Source: Dinoroseobacter sp013215265 (GTDB taxonomy: Bacteria; Pseudomonadota; Alphaproteobacteria; Rhodobacterales; Rhodobacteraceae). From it: a DNA stretch of 64,000 nt. This document shows positions 8,762 through 17,434 of this stretch, piece by piece (position 1 is the stretch's first letter; the number at the start of each line of letters is the position of its first letter). The stretch lies in assembly GCA_963691755.1 (NCBI GenBank), contig OY829366.1, forward strand, positions 1,798,001 through 1,862,000, read 5' to 3'. The translations under genes were made by a program, and so were the position numbers. A model generated the notes under the pieces. The model saw only the letters and a list, made by a program, of their open reading frames with translations. It had not been told where the DNA came from and did not search any database.

Positions 8762-10057
8762 ATGGCAAACGTGGTGGTAGTCGGCGCCCAATGGGGGGAC
8801 GAAGGCAAAGGGAAAATTGTGGACTGGCTGTCCGAGCGCGCAGATGTGATTGCGCGCTTTCAGGGCGGGCATAATGCGGGTCACACGCTGGTTGTTGAGG
8901 ACAAGGTCTACAAGCTGCATGCGTTGCCGTCCGGCGTCGTGCGCGGTGGGAAGTTATCGGTCATTGGAAACGGCGTCGTTTTGGACCCGTGGCATTTGAT
9001 CAAAGAGATCGAGACCGTGCGCGCTCAAGGTGTCGTTATCTCGCCTGAAACTTTGATGATTGCGGAAAATACTCCACTGATCCTTCCAATCCACGGTGAA
9101 CTTGATCGTGCCCGTGAAGAAGCGGCGAGTAAAGGAACTAAGATCGGTACAACCGGTCGCGGTATCGGTCCCGCCTACGAGGACAAGGTAGGCCGTCGTT
9201 CCGTTCGAGTTGCGGATCTTGCAGATGAGGCGACCCTTGAGGCGCGCGTGGACCGCGCGCTTCAGCATCACGATCCTCTGCGCAGAGGCTTGGGTATAGA
9301 TCTGGTTGATCGCGATGCGCTGGTTGCACAGCTAAAAGAAATCGCCCCTGCGATTTTGGAATATGCCGCCCCTGTCTGGAAGGTCCTGCTTGAAAAGCGT
9401 CGCGCGGGAAAGCGTATCCTATTCGAAGGGGCGCAAGGGGCGTTGTTGGACATAGATTTTGGGACGTATCCGTTTGTGACGTCATCGAACGTCATTGCGG
9501 GGCAGGCGGCGACAGGCGTGGGCATTGGTCCCGGTTCGATCGACTATGTGCTCGGGATCGTAAAAGCTTACACGACACGCGTTGGGGAAGGACCGTTCCC
9601 AAGTGAGCTTGCGGATGCGGATGGACAACGTCTGGGTGAACGCGGGCATGAATTTGGTACGACTACAGGGCGAAAGCGACGCTGCGGTTGGTTTGATGCC
9701 GCGCTTGTACGCCAAACCTGCGCAACCAGCGGCGTAAATGGCATCTCGTTGACCAAACTGGATGTGCTCGACGGGTTCGAGACTTTGAAGATTTGCGTTG
9801 GGTACGATCTGGATGGAAAACGTTTGGATTACTTGCCGACGGCAGCTGATCAGCAAGCCCGCTGTGTGCCAATTTATGAAGAAATGCAGGGATGGAGTGA
9901 GAGTACTGAAGGGGCGCGTTCGTGGAACGATTTGCCCGGTGCTGCGGTCAAGTACGTGCGTCGTATCGAAGAGTTGATCCAATGCCCGGTCGCTCTACTG
10001 TCCACTTCTCCTGAACGTGACGACACGATCCTCGTGACAGACCCGTTCGCGGACTGA
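8762..10057 (+). CDS. purA: Adenylosuccinate synthetase
   Basis: 431 residues, normal length. It joins IMP and aspartate with GTP, the first step from IMP to AMP. GTP loop GAQWGDEGKGK (8-18), IMP loop GHNAGHT, the GTTGRGIGPAYEDK segment (about 127-140), the late GTTTGRKRRCGWFD and SLTKLDVLDGF motifs are all present. Start ATG at 8762 with GGGGA upstream. It stands divergent from the DUF6524-like gene and is followed after 22 bases by a DUF2842 gene. Confidence 0.97.
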   Translation: MANVVVVGAQWGDEGKGKIVDWLSERADVIARFQGGHNAGHTLVVEDKVYKLHALPSGVVRGGKLSVIGNGVVLDPWHLIKEIETVRAQGVVISPETLMIAENTPLILPIHGELDRAREEAASKGTKIGTTGRGIGPAYEDKVGRRSVRVADLADEATLEARVDRALQHHDPLRRGLGIDLVDRDALVAQLKEIAPAILEYAAPVWKVLLEKRRAGKRILFEGAQGALLDIDFGTYPFVTSSNVIAGQAATGVGIGPGSIDYVLGIVKAYTTRVGEGPFPSELADADGQRLGERGHEFGTTTGRKRRCGWFDAALVRQTCATSGVNGISLTKLDVLDGFETLKICVGYDLDGKRLDYLPTAADQQARCVPIYEEMQGWSESTEGARSWNDLPGAAVKYVRRIEELIQCPVALLSTSPERDDTILVTDPFAD

Positions 10058-10079
10058 TTAAGCACAAATAGGAAAAGCT

Positions 10080-10319
10080 ATGGCGCTCAGTTACAAAGCA
10101 CGCAGGCGGTGGTCATTGGTGATCTTGTTGGTCGGGATGCCGCTTTACATAGTTGCCGTCGTGACCGTCTTGAATTTTCTTGACCGACCGCCGCTTTGGC
10201 TTGAATTCGTAGTGTATGTTGCCCTTGGCATTATTTGGATACTGCCGTTTAAATTTGTCTTCCGAGGGGTCGGACAGGCTGATCCGGATGCCGAAACGGA
10301 TGACGATTCCACAGCTTAA
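10080..10319 (+). CDS. DUF2842 family membrane protein
   Basis: 79 residues with two predicted membrane helices (about 12-31 and 38-57) and the family signature: a short basic N-terminus YKARRRW, then YVALGIIWILPFKFVFRGVG. The tail is acidic (DPDAETDDDS). Function unknown; restricted to alphaproteobacteria as far as I know. The 22-base gap to purA suggests cotranscription. Confidence 0.88.
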   Translation: MALSYKARRRWSLVILLVGMPLYIVAVVTVLNFLDRPPLWLEFVVYVALGIIWILPFKFVFRGVGQADPDAETDDDSTA

Positions 10320-10397
10320 AACGGCCGTAGGCCGCGTAATCTCAAGATCGAGCTGCAAATGACAAATGACGCGCCGAAGCGCGCCACTGCCGAGCAA

Positions 10398-10422
10398 ACC
10401 AAAGGCGCAACAACTTTGCGCC
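10398..10422 (-). terminator. Probable intrinsic terminator of the acidic-protein gene
   Basis: On the minus strand GGCGCAA, five bases, TTGCGCC, then TTTGGTTT. Seven perfect pairs but an imperfect T tract. It lies 18 bases past the stop of the minus-strand gene ending at 10440. Confidence 0.5.
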
Positions 10423-10439
10423 CATGGACTAATATGCCT

Positions 10440-11918
10440 TTATGAAACGTACCTTGAATCTTGTCTGATTACGTATTGGCCTTGTTCGACTTTTGAAATC
10501 GTTCCTTTTCGCACATGCATGTCAAAACTACGCAGGCAATCTTCGCGCGTGAACTGCTTGCCGCGTTCTTGGCGCAGGACCATGTGCATTACTTGCGGAC
10601 GCGTGAACGAAGCAACGCCTTCGACTGTGTTCAGAAATGCAGCTGCGGCCTCCATAAGCTCATCAAGTTCAGTCGCACCTACTTTATCGACGTAAGTGTC
10701 GAAACGCGCATCAGTTTCGCGCCGGGCCTGTGCGTTCAGATTTTTCTCCACCCGACGTGGGCGAACAGAGCCTTCAGCGTCACGTGAGGTTTTTTGCTGC
10801 TCAGCAGCTTCAGAGTTAGAAACCAGCATCAAAGGCGGCGCTTTTTTGACCTCAGCATTAGGTTGAACAGCCTTGGCAAGATCGGCGCGATAGGCCGTGT
10901 CGGGATCTTCTTGGTCGGGTTCGTGATCGTCAGAAGATTTCCGGTCAGCCATCGTAGCTGCGACAGCAGCTTTGAGATGAGACATCGAAGCATGCTTCTG
11001 TTGAACGTCTGAGTCCGTCAGTTTGCTGTTGGTTTTGGCAAGCAAACGCTCGAGTGCGGCATCTTCACGTTCGATCAGATCTGACTGCAGCAGGGCTTTC
11101 CCGTCTTTGCCTTTGGGATTGTGATCATCTTCAAGAGCAGCGAGCTCAGCGATCAATTCGGCTTCGTCTTCCTCGGACAGATCAGCCTCTTTTGATTGCT
11201 GACCGTCGAGGTAATCGCGAAATGCATCAGGGCGTTTTTGGTTGCGGCTTGGCGAACGCGCGGCAGCGGCCTCTAGATCTTCGGTACTTACGTTGGGGGT
11301 ACGCAAACGACGCGGTTGGTTTTGACTTTCAGTCGCTTCCGCGGTCTCTGCCCTTGCGGCTTCCAGTTTTGCTGCAATCGCTGCGCGCGGGTCGTAGGGC
11401 GCTTTAACCTCGGTGTCGGGCGCCACAGCAAAGACATTTCCGTCTTCATCATCTGAAAGATCCAGATCATCTGAAAAATCCAACGGCTCGTCATCCTCAT
11501 CGATACCGTCAGTTAGTAGCGCGAGGTCTTCATCATCCGTATTGGAGGCTGGCTTCGCTTTGCGCAGCCGTCTTGGCTTTTCTGCGGCCGGTGCAGGCTC
11601 GGGGGAAGCGGGGCTGGCGTCCGCCTCAGGAGCATCCGACAAGACCTGAGCAGCGTCATCAGGGCCATCTTGGGTCAGACGAAGGCCGTTATCCTGCACA
11701 TGGGCAGCGACAGGACGCGGATTATTCTCCTGGGCAATGGCATGCAAATGGGAAACATCCGGGGTAGGAGGTTCCGCCCCGAAATAACGATCCTCTGACG
11801 CGAGATCGCGGAAATATTCCGCAATTGTCCGCATCGTCGAAAACGGGTCGTCAAACCCCTCCAACGTGCAGGAAAACGTCCCGTACGATACGGTGAGGAT
11901 TTTACTCGTCCCAACCAT
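10440..11918 (-). CDS. Long acidic protein of unknown function with conserved ends
   Basis: 492 residues, not assigned to a family. The first 55 residues (KILTVSYGTFSCTLEGFDDPF, then AEYFRDLASEDRYFGAEPP) and the last 95 (from DARFDTYVDKVG to the end, with TRPQVMHMVLRQER and a winged-helix-like KGTISKVEQGQYVI) look folded. The roughly 340 residues between are charged, rich in D, E, A and S, and probably disordered; one run is DDEDLALLTDGIDEDDEPLD (20). No signal peptide or membrane helix. Homologues in related genomes are, from memory, usually left as hypothetical. It is divergent from thiN and has its own terminator. Confidence 0.7.
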   Translation of the reverse strand: MVGTSKILTVSYGTFSCTLEGFDDPFSTMRTIAEYFRDLASEDRYFGAEPPTPDVSHLHAIAQENNPRPVAAHVQDNGLRLTQDGPDDAAQVLSDAPEADASPASPEPAPAAEKPRRLRKAKPASNTDDEDLALLTDGIDEDDEPLDFSDDLDLSDDEDGNVFAVAPDTEVKAPYDPRAAIAAKLEAARAETAEATESQNQPRRLRTPNVSTEDLEAAAARSPSRNQKRPDAFRDYLDGQQSKEADLSEEDEAELIAELAALEDDHNPKGKDGKALLQSDLIEREDAALERLLAKTNSKLTDSDVQQKHASMSHLKAAVAATMADRKSSDDHEPDQEDPDTAYRADLAKAVQPNAEVKKAPPLMLVSNSEAAEQQKTSRDAEGSVRPRRVEKNLNAQARRETDARFDTYVDKVGATELDELMEAAAAFLNTVEGVASFTRPQVMHMVLRQERGKQFTREDCLRSFDMHVRKGTISKVEQGQYVIRQDSRYVS

Positions 11919-12060
11919 TGCCAGCTCACTTTCTCCCCCGAGCCCCAGCGACTACAGAATACTCCGCCGGATTTCTTAATCACAAACAAAAACGTATTTT
12001 GAGGTCTGATTTTTCTTCCATTTGGTTGCGCTTTGTTTCCCCTCCGGCGATTAATTAATA

Positions 12061-12744
12061 ATGGACCTCGGCATTGTTCAAACCCACACATTTTTGACAC
12101 TTTTAGGTGGTGGATCAGTGACTTCCGCTGAACTCGCAAAAGCAATGCGTTTTGCCCCGATTCTGGTCGCTGCGGATGGCGGCGCGCATTTTGCGATTTC
12201 GGAAGGGATTGTGCCGGAAGCTGTGATTGGTGACTTTGACTCGCTGGCAGATCGGGCGCGAGGTGCAATCCCGCGAGAACGATTTCATCAGGTGGATGAG
12301 CAAGACACAACGGATTTCGAGAAATGCCTGGCGCGTATCAGGGCTCCGCTGATTTTGGGAGTTGGACTGACCGGAAAACGGCGCGATCATGAGCTGGCTG
12401 CCTATCACGCGCTCATGCGATACCCGGCTCAGCGCTGTTTGTTGATCGCAGAAGAGGACATCATTATGTTGTGTCCCCCAAAGATGTCGATTGATCTGCC
12501 GCGCGGCACCCGTGTTTCGCTTTTCCCGATGGCAGCAGTTAACGTGAACAGCACCGGACTTGAGTGGGAGCTTTCTGAACTTGCTTTGGAGCCTGGTCGA
12601 CGTATTGGAACATCGAACGCAGCATTGGGGGGATTGGTTGAGCTGTCGGTCAATAAACCCAACCTCCTTGTGATTCTGCCTGTGGATAAGTTGTCCGAGT
12701 TGATTGCTGCGCTGGAGGTAAATTCCAATCAATGGCCCCCTTAG
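12061..12744 (+). CDS. thiN: Thiamine diphosphokinase
   Basis: 227 residues. It transfers pyrophosphate from ATP to thiamine, giving thiamine diphosphate directly. Family motifs: LLGGGSV near the start, VAADGGAHFA (about 37-46), AVIGDFDSL (58-66), the EQDTTDFEKCL metal-binding segment (80-90) and LGVGLTGKRRDHELA (99-113), followed by a beta-rich C-terminal domain with the SLFPM and NVNSTGLEWELS stretches. The ATG at 12061 lacks a good ribosome-binding site but the family N-terminus requires it. I see no TPP riboswitch upstream. Confidence 0.9.
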   Translation: MDLGIVQTHTFLTLLGGGSVTSAELAKAMRFAPILVAADGGAHFAISEGIVPEAVIGDFDSLADRARGAIPRERFHQVDEQDTTDFEKCLARIRAPLILGVGLTGKRRDHELAAYHALMRYPAQRCLLIAEEDIIMLCPPKMSIDLPRGTRVSLFPMAAVNVNSTGLEWELSELALEPGRRIGTSNAALGGLVELSVNKPNLLVILPVDKLSELIAALEVNSNQWPP

Positions 12745-12825
12745 ATCCAAAACGAGCCGATTTGGGGTCGCGCACCTTGAAGAAACCCCCTAATTTGCGG
12801 ATCAGAGGCAGACCGGAGTAGCCAT

Positions 12826-13608
12826 ATGTCGGGTGAACTTTCCCCCATTGACCGTGCCAAATTCATAGCCGCCAAGCGTTCGATCCAATATGTCGAGGAT
12901 GGAATGCGGGTTGGCCTGGGGACAGGGTCAACCGCCGCGTGGATGGTGCGGTGTCTCGGTGAACTTGTTCGCAAGGAAGGTCTGCAGATCACAGGCGTGC
13001 CCACATCGACCCGCACTGCCGAACTGGCCAAACAAGTTGGGCTTCGCGTCGCTTCACTCGATGAAGCTAAATGGCTTGATATCACGATTGATGGGACTGA
13101 TGAATATGATGCCAACCTCAACCTGATCAAAGGTGGTGGCGGGGCGCTTTTGCAAGAAAAGATTGTGGCCACTGCCTCAGATCAGATGATAGTGATTGCT
13201 GACGTCTCCAAACAGGTGGAACAATTGGGTGCCTTCCCTTTACCTGTCGAGATTATCCCGTTCGGTTGGCAGACTACGAAAACCTTGATCGAAGAAACTC
13301 TGATTAATCTCGATGTGATGGGCCGATCATCGGCTTTGCGACTGGATCGCGATCAACCCTACCGGACGGATGAGGGCAATTATATCCTCGATCTGCACCT
13401 GCGCCGGATCGGGAATCCACGTCAAGTTAGCTTGGTGTTGAACCAAATCCCCGGCGTTGTGGAAAACGGATTATTTATCGATATCTGCGATATCGTAGTG
13501 ATTGGTCATGGCGATGGTATGGTGGAGCTACGCGATATCAATAACGGAACTGTCACACAGGACCGGATTGAAATCGCCGAGAGTGATAACCTTTTTAGCG
13601 ATATGTAA
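12826..13608 (+). CDS. rpiA: Ribose-5-phosphate isomerase A
   Basis: 260 residues. It interconverts ribose 5-phosphate and ribulose 5-phosphate in the pentose phosphate pathway. GLGTGSTAAWM (about 31-41) binds phosphate; ITIDGTDEYD (86-95) holds the catalytic aspartates; IKGGGGALLQEK (101-112) carries the catalytic glutamate and lysine. Longer than E. coli RpiA (219) by a C-terminal stretch after GDGMVEL (about 25 residues), which is common in alphaproteobacterial RpiA. 81 bases after thiN, 45 bases before gor. Confidence 0.96.
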   Translation: MSGELSPIDRAKFIAAKRSIQYVEDGMRVGLGTGSTAAWMVRCLGELVRKEGLQITGVPTSTRTAELAKQVGLRVASLDEAKWLDITIDGTDEYDANLNLIKGGGGALLQEKIVATASDQMIVIADVSKQVEQLGAFPLPVEIIPFGWQTTKTLIEETLINLDVMGRSSALRLDRDQPYRTDEGNYILDLHLRRIGNPRQVSLVLNQIPGVVENGLFIDICDIVVIGHGDGMVELRDINNGTVTQDRIEIAESDNLFSDM

Positions 13609-13653
13609 TCTGCGCGCCGCTGCGCGACACAGAACTGCCAAGGAGCCCCAATC

Positions 13654-15099
13654 ATGAGCTTTGACTATGATCTCTTCGTTATCGGAGGGGGTTCGGGTGG
13701 CGTGCGTGCGGCCCGAGTGGCGGCCGCAGAAGGGGCCAAGGTAGCAATTGCGGAAGATAGCCGGATGGGTGGAACCTGCGTTATCCGAGGCTGCGTGCCA
13801 AAAAAGTTGATGGTATTTGCGTCGGAGTATCGTGAGACCTTCAAGACTGCGCAAAGTTACGGTTGGGACGTGACCGCCGGCGCATTCGATTGGCAAAAGT
13901 TCCAGACGCATCTCCATGCCGAATTGGCGCGCTTGGAGCAGGTCTATCGCAACCTTTTGAACGGCTCTGACGTCGAGATTTTTGATGCGCGCGCGCAATT
14001 AAAGGATGCCCATACCGTTACCCTTTCCAACGGCGAAGAGAAAACCTCGAAACACATCCTTGTCGCGACAGGTGGACGCCCGGTTCGCCCAGACCTGCCT
14101 AATGCGCATCTTGGCATCGTTTCGGACGATATCTTTGATCTCGAAGAGCTGCCAAAGAAGATGCTCATCATTGGTGGCGGCTATATTGCATGCGAGTTTG
14201 CCTGTATCATGAACGGCCTTGGTGTTGAGGTGACGCAGTACTATCGCGGAGCCCAGATCCTACGTGGGTTTGACGATGAGGCGCGGGGGCTCGTGGCTGA
14301 GATGATGAAGGAGAGCGGCGTTAATTTGCATTTGGGCACAAATATTGTTGATCTGGCCCCGGCAGAGGGTGATCACGCTCCCGACCCGGCAGGCGGCGCG
14401 AGGGGCGGCATGGGGATGCCTGCAAACGAACGAACCGTTCTTAGTGATGCGAAATCTGGTCCAGTTTGGGTGAAAGCCACCAATGGAGACGAGGCTGTCT
14501 ACGATGCTGTGCTTTTTGCAACTGGGCGTGCACCAAATACCGAGAATCTCGGGTTGGAAGCGGTTGGTGTTGAGGTTGGGCGGCGCGGTGAAGTGATTGT
14601 CGACGAATACAGCCAGACAGGTGTTCCTTCCGTCTTTGCGATCGGCGATGTTACCAACCGTGTCCAACTAACCCCAGTTGCGATCCGAGAAGGTATGGCT
14701 TTTGTCGAGACGGTTTTCAAAGGCAACCCAACGGCGGTGGATCATGCACTGATCCCGTCAGCGATTTTTACCCAACCTGAAATGGGTACAATCGGACTTT
14801 CTGAAGAAGAAGCCCGCGATCAAGAACCAATCGAAATCTATTGCACCTCATTCAAGCCCATGCAGACTGCATTTGCGGGCCGCAGTGACCGAGTTTTGAT
14901 GAAACTGATTGTGTCAAAGGCGACCCGAGTTGTTTTGGGCTGTCACATCGTAGCTCCAGGTGCGGGCGAAATGATTCAACTTGCAGGCGTGGCAATTAAG
15001 ATGGGTGCAACCAAAGAGGATTTCGATCGGGTTTGCGCTGTCCATCCGACCATGTCAGAAGAGCTGGTGACAATGAAATCACCCGTGAGAACTGCCTGA
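13654..15099 (+). CDS. gor: Glutathione-disulfide reductase with an unusual inserted loop
   Basis: 481 residues; FAD flavoenzyme that reduces GSSG with NADPH. FAD site GGGSGGVRAAR (11-21), redox-active disulfide Cys42/Cys47 in GGTCVIRGCVPK, NADPH-site GGGYIACEFA (174-183), FAD motif FAIGDV (328-333), and catalytic HPT (464-466) with Glu469. The family is usually about 450 residues. The excess lies at about 236-268, a Gly/Pro-rich segment (DHAPDPAGGARGGMGMPA) in the NADPH domain, between strands that flank LGTNIVDL and AVYDAVLFATG. The reading frame is intact. AAGGAGCC upstream of ATG 13654 is a good ribosome-binding site. Leads into hflK. Confidence 0.93.
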   Translation: MSFDYDLFVIGGGSGGVRAARVAAAEGAKVAIAEDSRMGGTCVIRGCVPKKLMVFASEYRETFKTAQSYGWDVTAGAFDWQKFQTHLHAELARLEQVYRNLLNGSDVEIFDARAQLKDAHTVTLSNGEEKTSKHILVATGGRPVRPDLPNAHLGIVSDDIFDLEELPKKMLIIGGGYIACEFACIMNGLGVEVTQYYRGAQILRGFDDEARGLVAEMMKESGVNLHLGTNIVDLAPAEGDHAPDPAGGARGGMGMPANERTVLSDAKSGPVWVKATNGDEAVYDAVLFATGRAPNTENLGLEAVGVEVGRRGEVIVDEYSQTGVPSVFAIGDVTNRVQLTPVAIREGMAFVETVFKGNPTAVDHALIPSAIFTQPEMGTIGLSEEEARDQEPIEIYCTSFKPMQTAFAGRSDRVLMKLIVSKATRVVLGCHIVAPGAGEMIQLAGVAIKMGATKEDFDRVCAVHPTMSEELVTMKSPVRTA

Positions 15100-15189
15100 T
15101 GTGATCAGGTTTTGGGGCAATATAGCTTGATAATGGGACTGAAGCGCCCATCTGAACAACAACTCTTGATGAAACGACAAGGATAGCGG

Positions 15190-16344
15190 ATGGCTGGAAA
15201 TAACGGCGGACCCTGGGGTGGCGGAGGCGGCAACAACCGTCCCGGCGGCGGGGACAATCGCGGCAATGGCGGGCGCCGCCCGACCAACGGTGGCGGTGAA
15301 GGGCCTCAAATTCCCGAAATCGACGAGATCATGAAAAAAGGTCAGGAACAGCTACGCGTCCTCATGGGCGGTCGTGGCGGCGGAAACGGCTCTGGCGGCG
15401 GAGGAGGCGGTGATGGCTTCAAGATGACGCCTGCGCGCTGGGGGCTCGCTGCGATTGTGGCGATCGGTCTCTGGGGGGCGACGAGCCTTTACACTGTCGC
15501 GCCAGAAGAACAGTCGGTCGAGTTGTTGCTGGGCGAGTACTCTGCGACGGGCAATCCGGGTCTGAACTTCGCACCCTGGCCGATTGTGACTGCCGAGGTT
15601 ATCGCGGTGACCCGCGAAAACACAGAGCAGATCGGATTGGGTCGGGCTGGCGACGGTCTGATGCTGACCACAGACGAAAACATCGTCGATATCGACTTCG
15701 AAGTTGTCTGGAATATCAACGATCCTGCGAAATACCTGTTTAACTTGCGTGATCCGGAAGCGACAATTCGTGCGGTGTCTGAAGCCGCCATGCGCGAAGT
15801 GATCGCACAGTCGGAGTTGGCTCCGATCTTGAACCGGGATCGTGAGATCATTGCAGACAATGTGCTGATCCTTATCCAATCCACGCTCGACAGCTATGAT
15901 GCTGGGGTGAACGTGGTGCGTCTGAACCTCGATCGGGCCGACCCGCCTGCCGAAGTTATTGATGCATTCCGTGAAGTTCAGGCGGCCGAACAAGAACGTG
16001 ATCGTCTTGAACGTCAGGCCGATGCCTATGCCAACCGTGTGCTTGCTGGCGCGCGTGGTGAAGCGGCGCAGCTTCTGGAAGAGGCAGAGGCCTATCGTGC
16101 TCAGGTGGTAAACGAAGCTGAAGGTGAAGCATCGCGCTTCCTTGCTGTTTTGGCTGAATACGAGAATGCGCCAGATGTGACGCGCAAACGCCTTTATCTA
16201 GAAACACTGGAACGCGTTCTGAGCGATGTTGATAAGATTATCCTCGACAGCGACACTGGTGGTCAGGGCGGCAATGGAGTTGTGCCTTACCTTCCTCTTA
16301 ATGAATTGCGCCGTGGATCAAACCAGGCCGGGAGCTCGAACTGA
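15190..16344 (+). CDS. hflK: FtsH protease modulator HflK
   Basis: 384 residues. With HflC it forms the membrane cage that regulates the FtsH protease. The first 65 residues are Gly/Asn-rich (GGPWGGGGGNNRPGGGDN), then one membrane helix (about 83-100, LAAIVAIGLWGATSLYTV), then the SPFH/band 7 domain (APEEQSVELLLG onward) and a long Ala/Glu-rich coiled-coil (EVQAAEQERDRLERQADAYA). Its stop overlaps the hflC start by one base (TGATG), so they are coupled. Confidence 0.95.
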   Translation: MAGNNGGPWGGGGGNNRPGGGDNRGNGGRRPTNGGGEGPQIPEIDEIMKKGQEQLRVLMGGRGGGNGSGGGGGGDGFKMTPARWGLAAIVAIGLWGATSLYTVAPEEQSVELLLGEYSATGNPGLNFAPWPIVTAEVIAVTRENTEQIGLGRAGDGLMLTTDENIVDIDFEVVWNINDPAKYLFNLRDPEATIRAVSEAAMREVIAQSELAPILNRDREIIADNVLILIQSTLDSYDAGVNVVRLNLDRADPPAEVIDAFREVQAAEQERDRLERQADAYANRVLAGARGEAAQLLEEAEAYRAQVVNEAEGEASRFLAVLAEYENAPDVTRKRLYLETLERVLSDVDKIILDSDTGGQGGNGVVPYLPLNELRRGSNQAGSSN

Positions 16345-17231
16345 TGCGAAGAGCAACATATATACTGCCTATCATCGTGATCTTGGGCGCACTGGGCCTG
16401 TCTTCGATCTTTATCGTGGACGAACGTGAAAAAGCACTTGTTCTGCAATTCGGTCAGATTGCGGATGTAAAGGAAGACCCAGGTCTCGCCTTTAAGATCC
16501 CCCTGATTCAAGAAGTGGTGCGTTATGACGACCGTATTTTGTCGTTAGATACAGCTGCAATCGAAGTCACCCCTTCGGATGATCGTCGTTTGGTTGTGGA
16601 CGCGTTTGCACGCTATCGCATCTCTGATGTTGTTCAGTTCCGTCAGGCCGTAGGTGTTGGTGGTCTTCGTGCCGCTGAGGACCGTCTAGAGGGTATCCTG
16701 AACCCGCAGATCCGGGCTGTGCTTGGTGCGGATGGGGTTACGTCGAACACGATTCTTTCAGAAGAGCGCTCTGCATTGATGCAGCGCATCACCGAACAGG
16801 CGCGTGCACGCGCTTTGCCTCTCGGTTTGGAAGTGCTGGACGTGCGTCTGAAGCAAACCAACCTACCGGCTCAGAACCTTGAGGCCACTTTTGCGCGGAT
16901 GCGTGCCGAACGTGAGCGGGAAGCAACGGATGAAATTGCACGTGGTAACGAGGCCGCACAGCGCGTTCGGGCGCAAGCTGACAGAACGGTGGTGGAATTG
17001 GTCTCAGAGTCGCAGCGAGAAGCAGAGATCACACGTGGTGAAGCAGACGCACGCCGCAATAACATCTTTGCGACCGCCTTTGGGCAGGACCCTGAATTCT
17101 TTGAATTTTACCGGTCGATGACAGCTTACGAGCGTGCATTACAAGGGTCGAATTCGACTATGGTTATTTCACCCGATAGCGAGTTCTTCGAATACCTTGA
17201 CGGCAGCGCTGGATCGACTGCGAACCAGTAG
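16344..17231 (+). CDS. hflC: FtsH protease modulator HflC
   Basis: 295 residues. Membrane helix at 6-24 (YILPIIVILGALGLSSIFIV), then band 7 domain with DEREKALVLQFGQI and DDRRLVVDAFARYRI, then coiled coil (MRAEREREATDEIARG) and the typical YRSMTAYERAL near the C-terminus followed by SPDSEFFEYL, the HflC tail. Partner of HflK, normal length. The DUF2065 gene follows after five bases. Confidence 0.95.
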   Translation: MRRATYILPIIVILGALGLSSIFIVDEREKALVLQFGQIADVKEDPGLAFKIPLIQEVVRYDDRILSLDTAAIEVTPSDDRRLVVDAFARYRISDVVQFRQAVGVGGLRAAEDRLEGILNPQIRAVLGADGVTSNTILSEERSALMQRITEQARARALPLGLEVLDVRLKQTNLPAQNLEATFARMRAEREREATDEIARGNEAAQRVRAQADRTVVELVSESQREAEITRGEADARRNNIFATAFGQDPEFFEFYRSMTAYERALQGSNSTMVISPDSEFFEYLDGSAGSTANQ

Positions 17232-17236
17232 GTCTA

Positions 17237-17431
17237 ATGCTCTACGGATTTCTAGTTGGATTGGCCCTTCTCCTTGTGGGGGAGGGCCTTTTCTTTGCGC
17301 TTTGGCCACAAGGCCGAGGGCCAAGCTCGCTGGTGTCCCTTCTGTCAATTCTACCAGAAGAGTTGCGACGTTGGATGGGGTTGGTTGAAGCCTGTTGCGG
17401 TGTCGCGCTTTTGTACTGGGTTCTAGGTTAA
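17237..17431 (+). CDS. DUF2065 family small membrane protein
   Basis: 64 residues, two membrane helices (about 3-22 and 46-62) flanking a loop with LLSILPEELRRWMGLVE. Family often sits after hflC. Function unknown. Its stop is three bases from the stop of the opposite-strand methyltransferase gene, a very tight convergent junction with no room for a terminator hairpin. Confidence 0.88.
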   Translation: MLYGFLVGLALLLVGEGLFFALWPQGRGPSSLVSLLSILPEELRRWMGLVEACCGVALLYWVLG

Positions 17432-17434
17432 GGG

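Noticed and set aside
11919..12060. TPP riboswitch before thiN
   Set aside because: No THI-box-like CTGAGA element or matching stems are visible in the leader.
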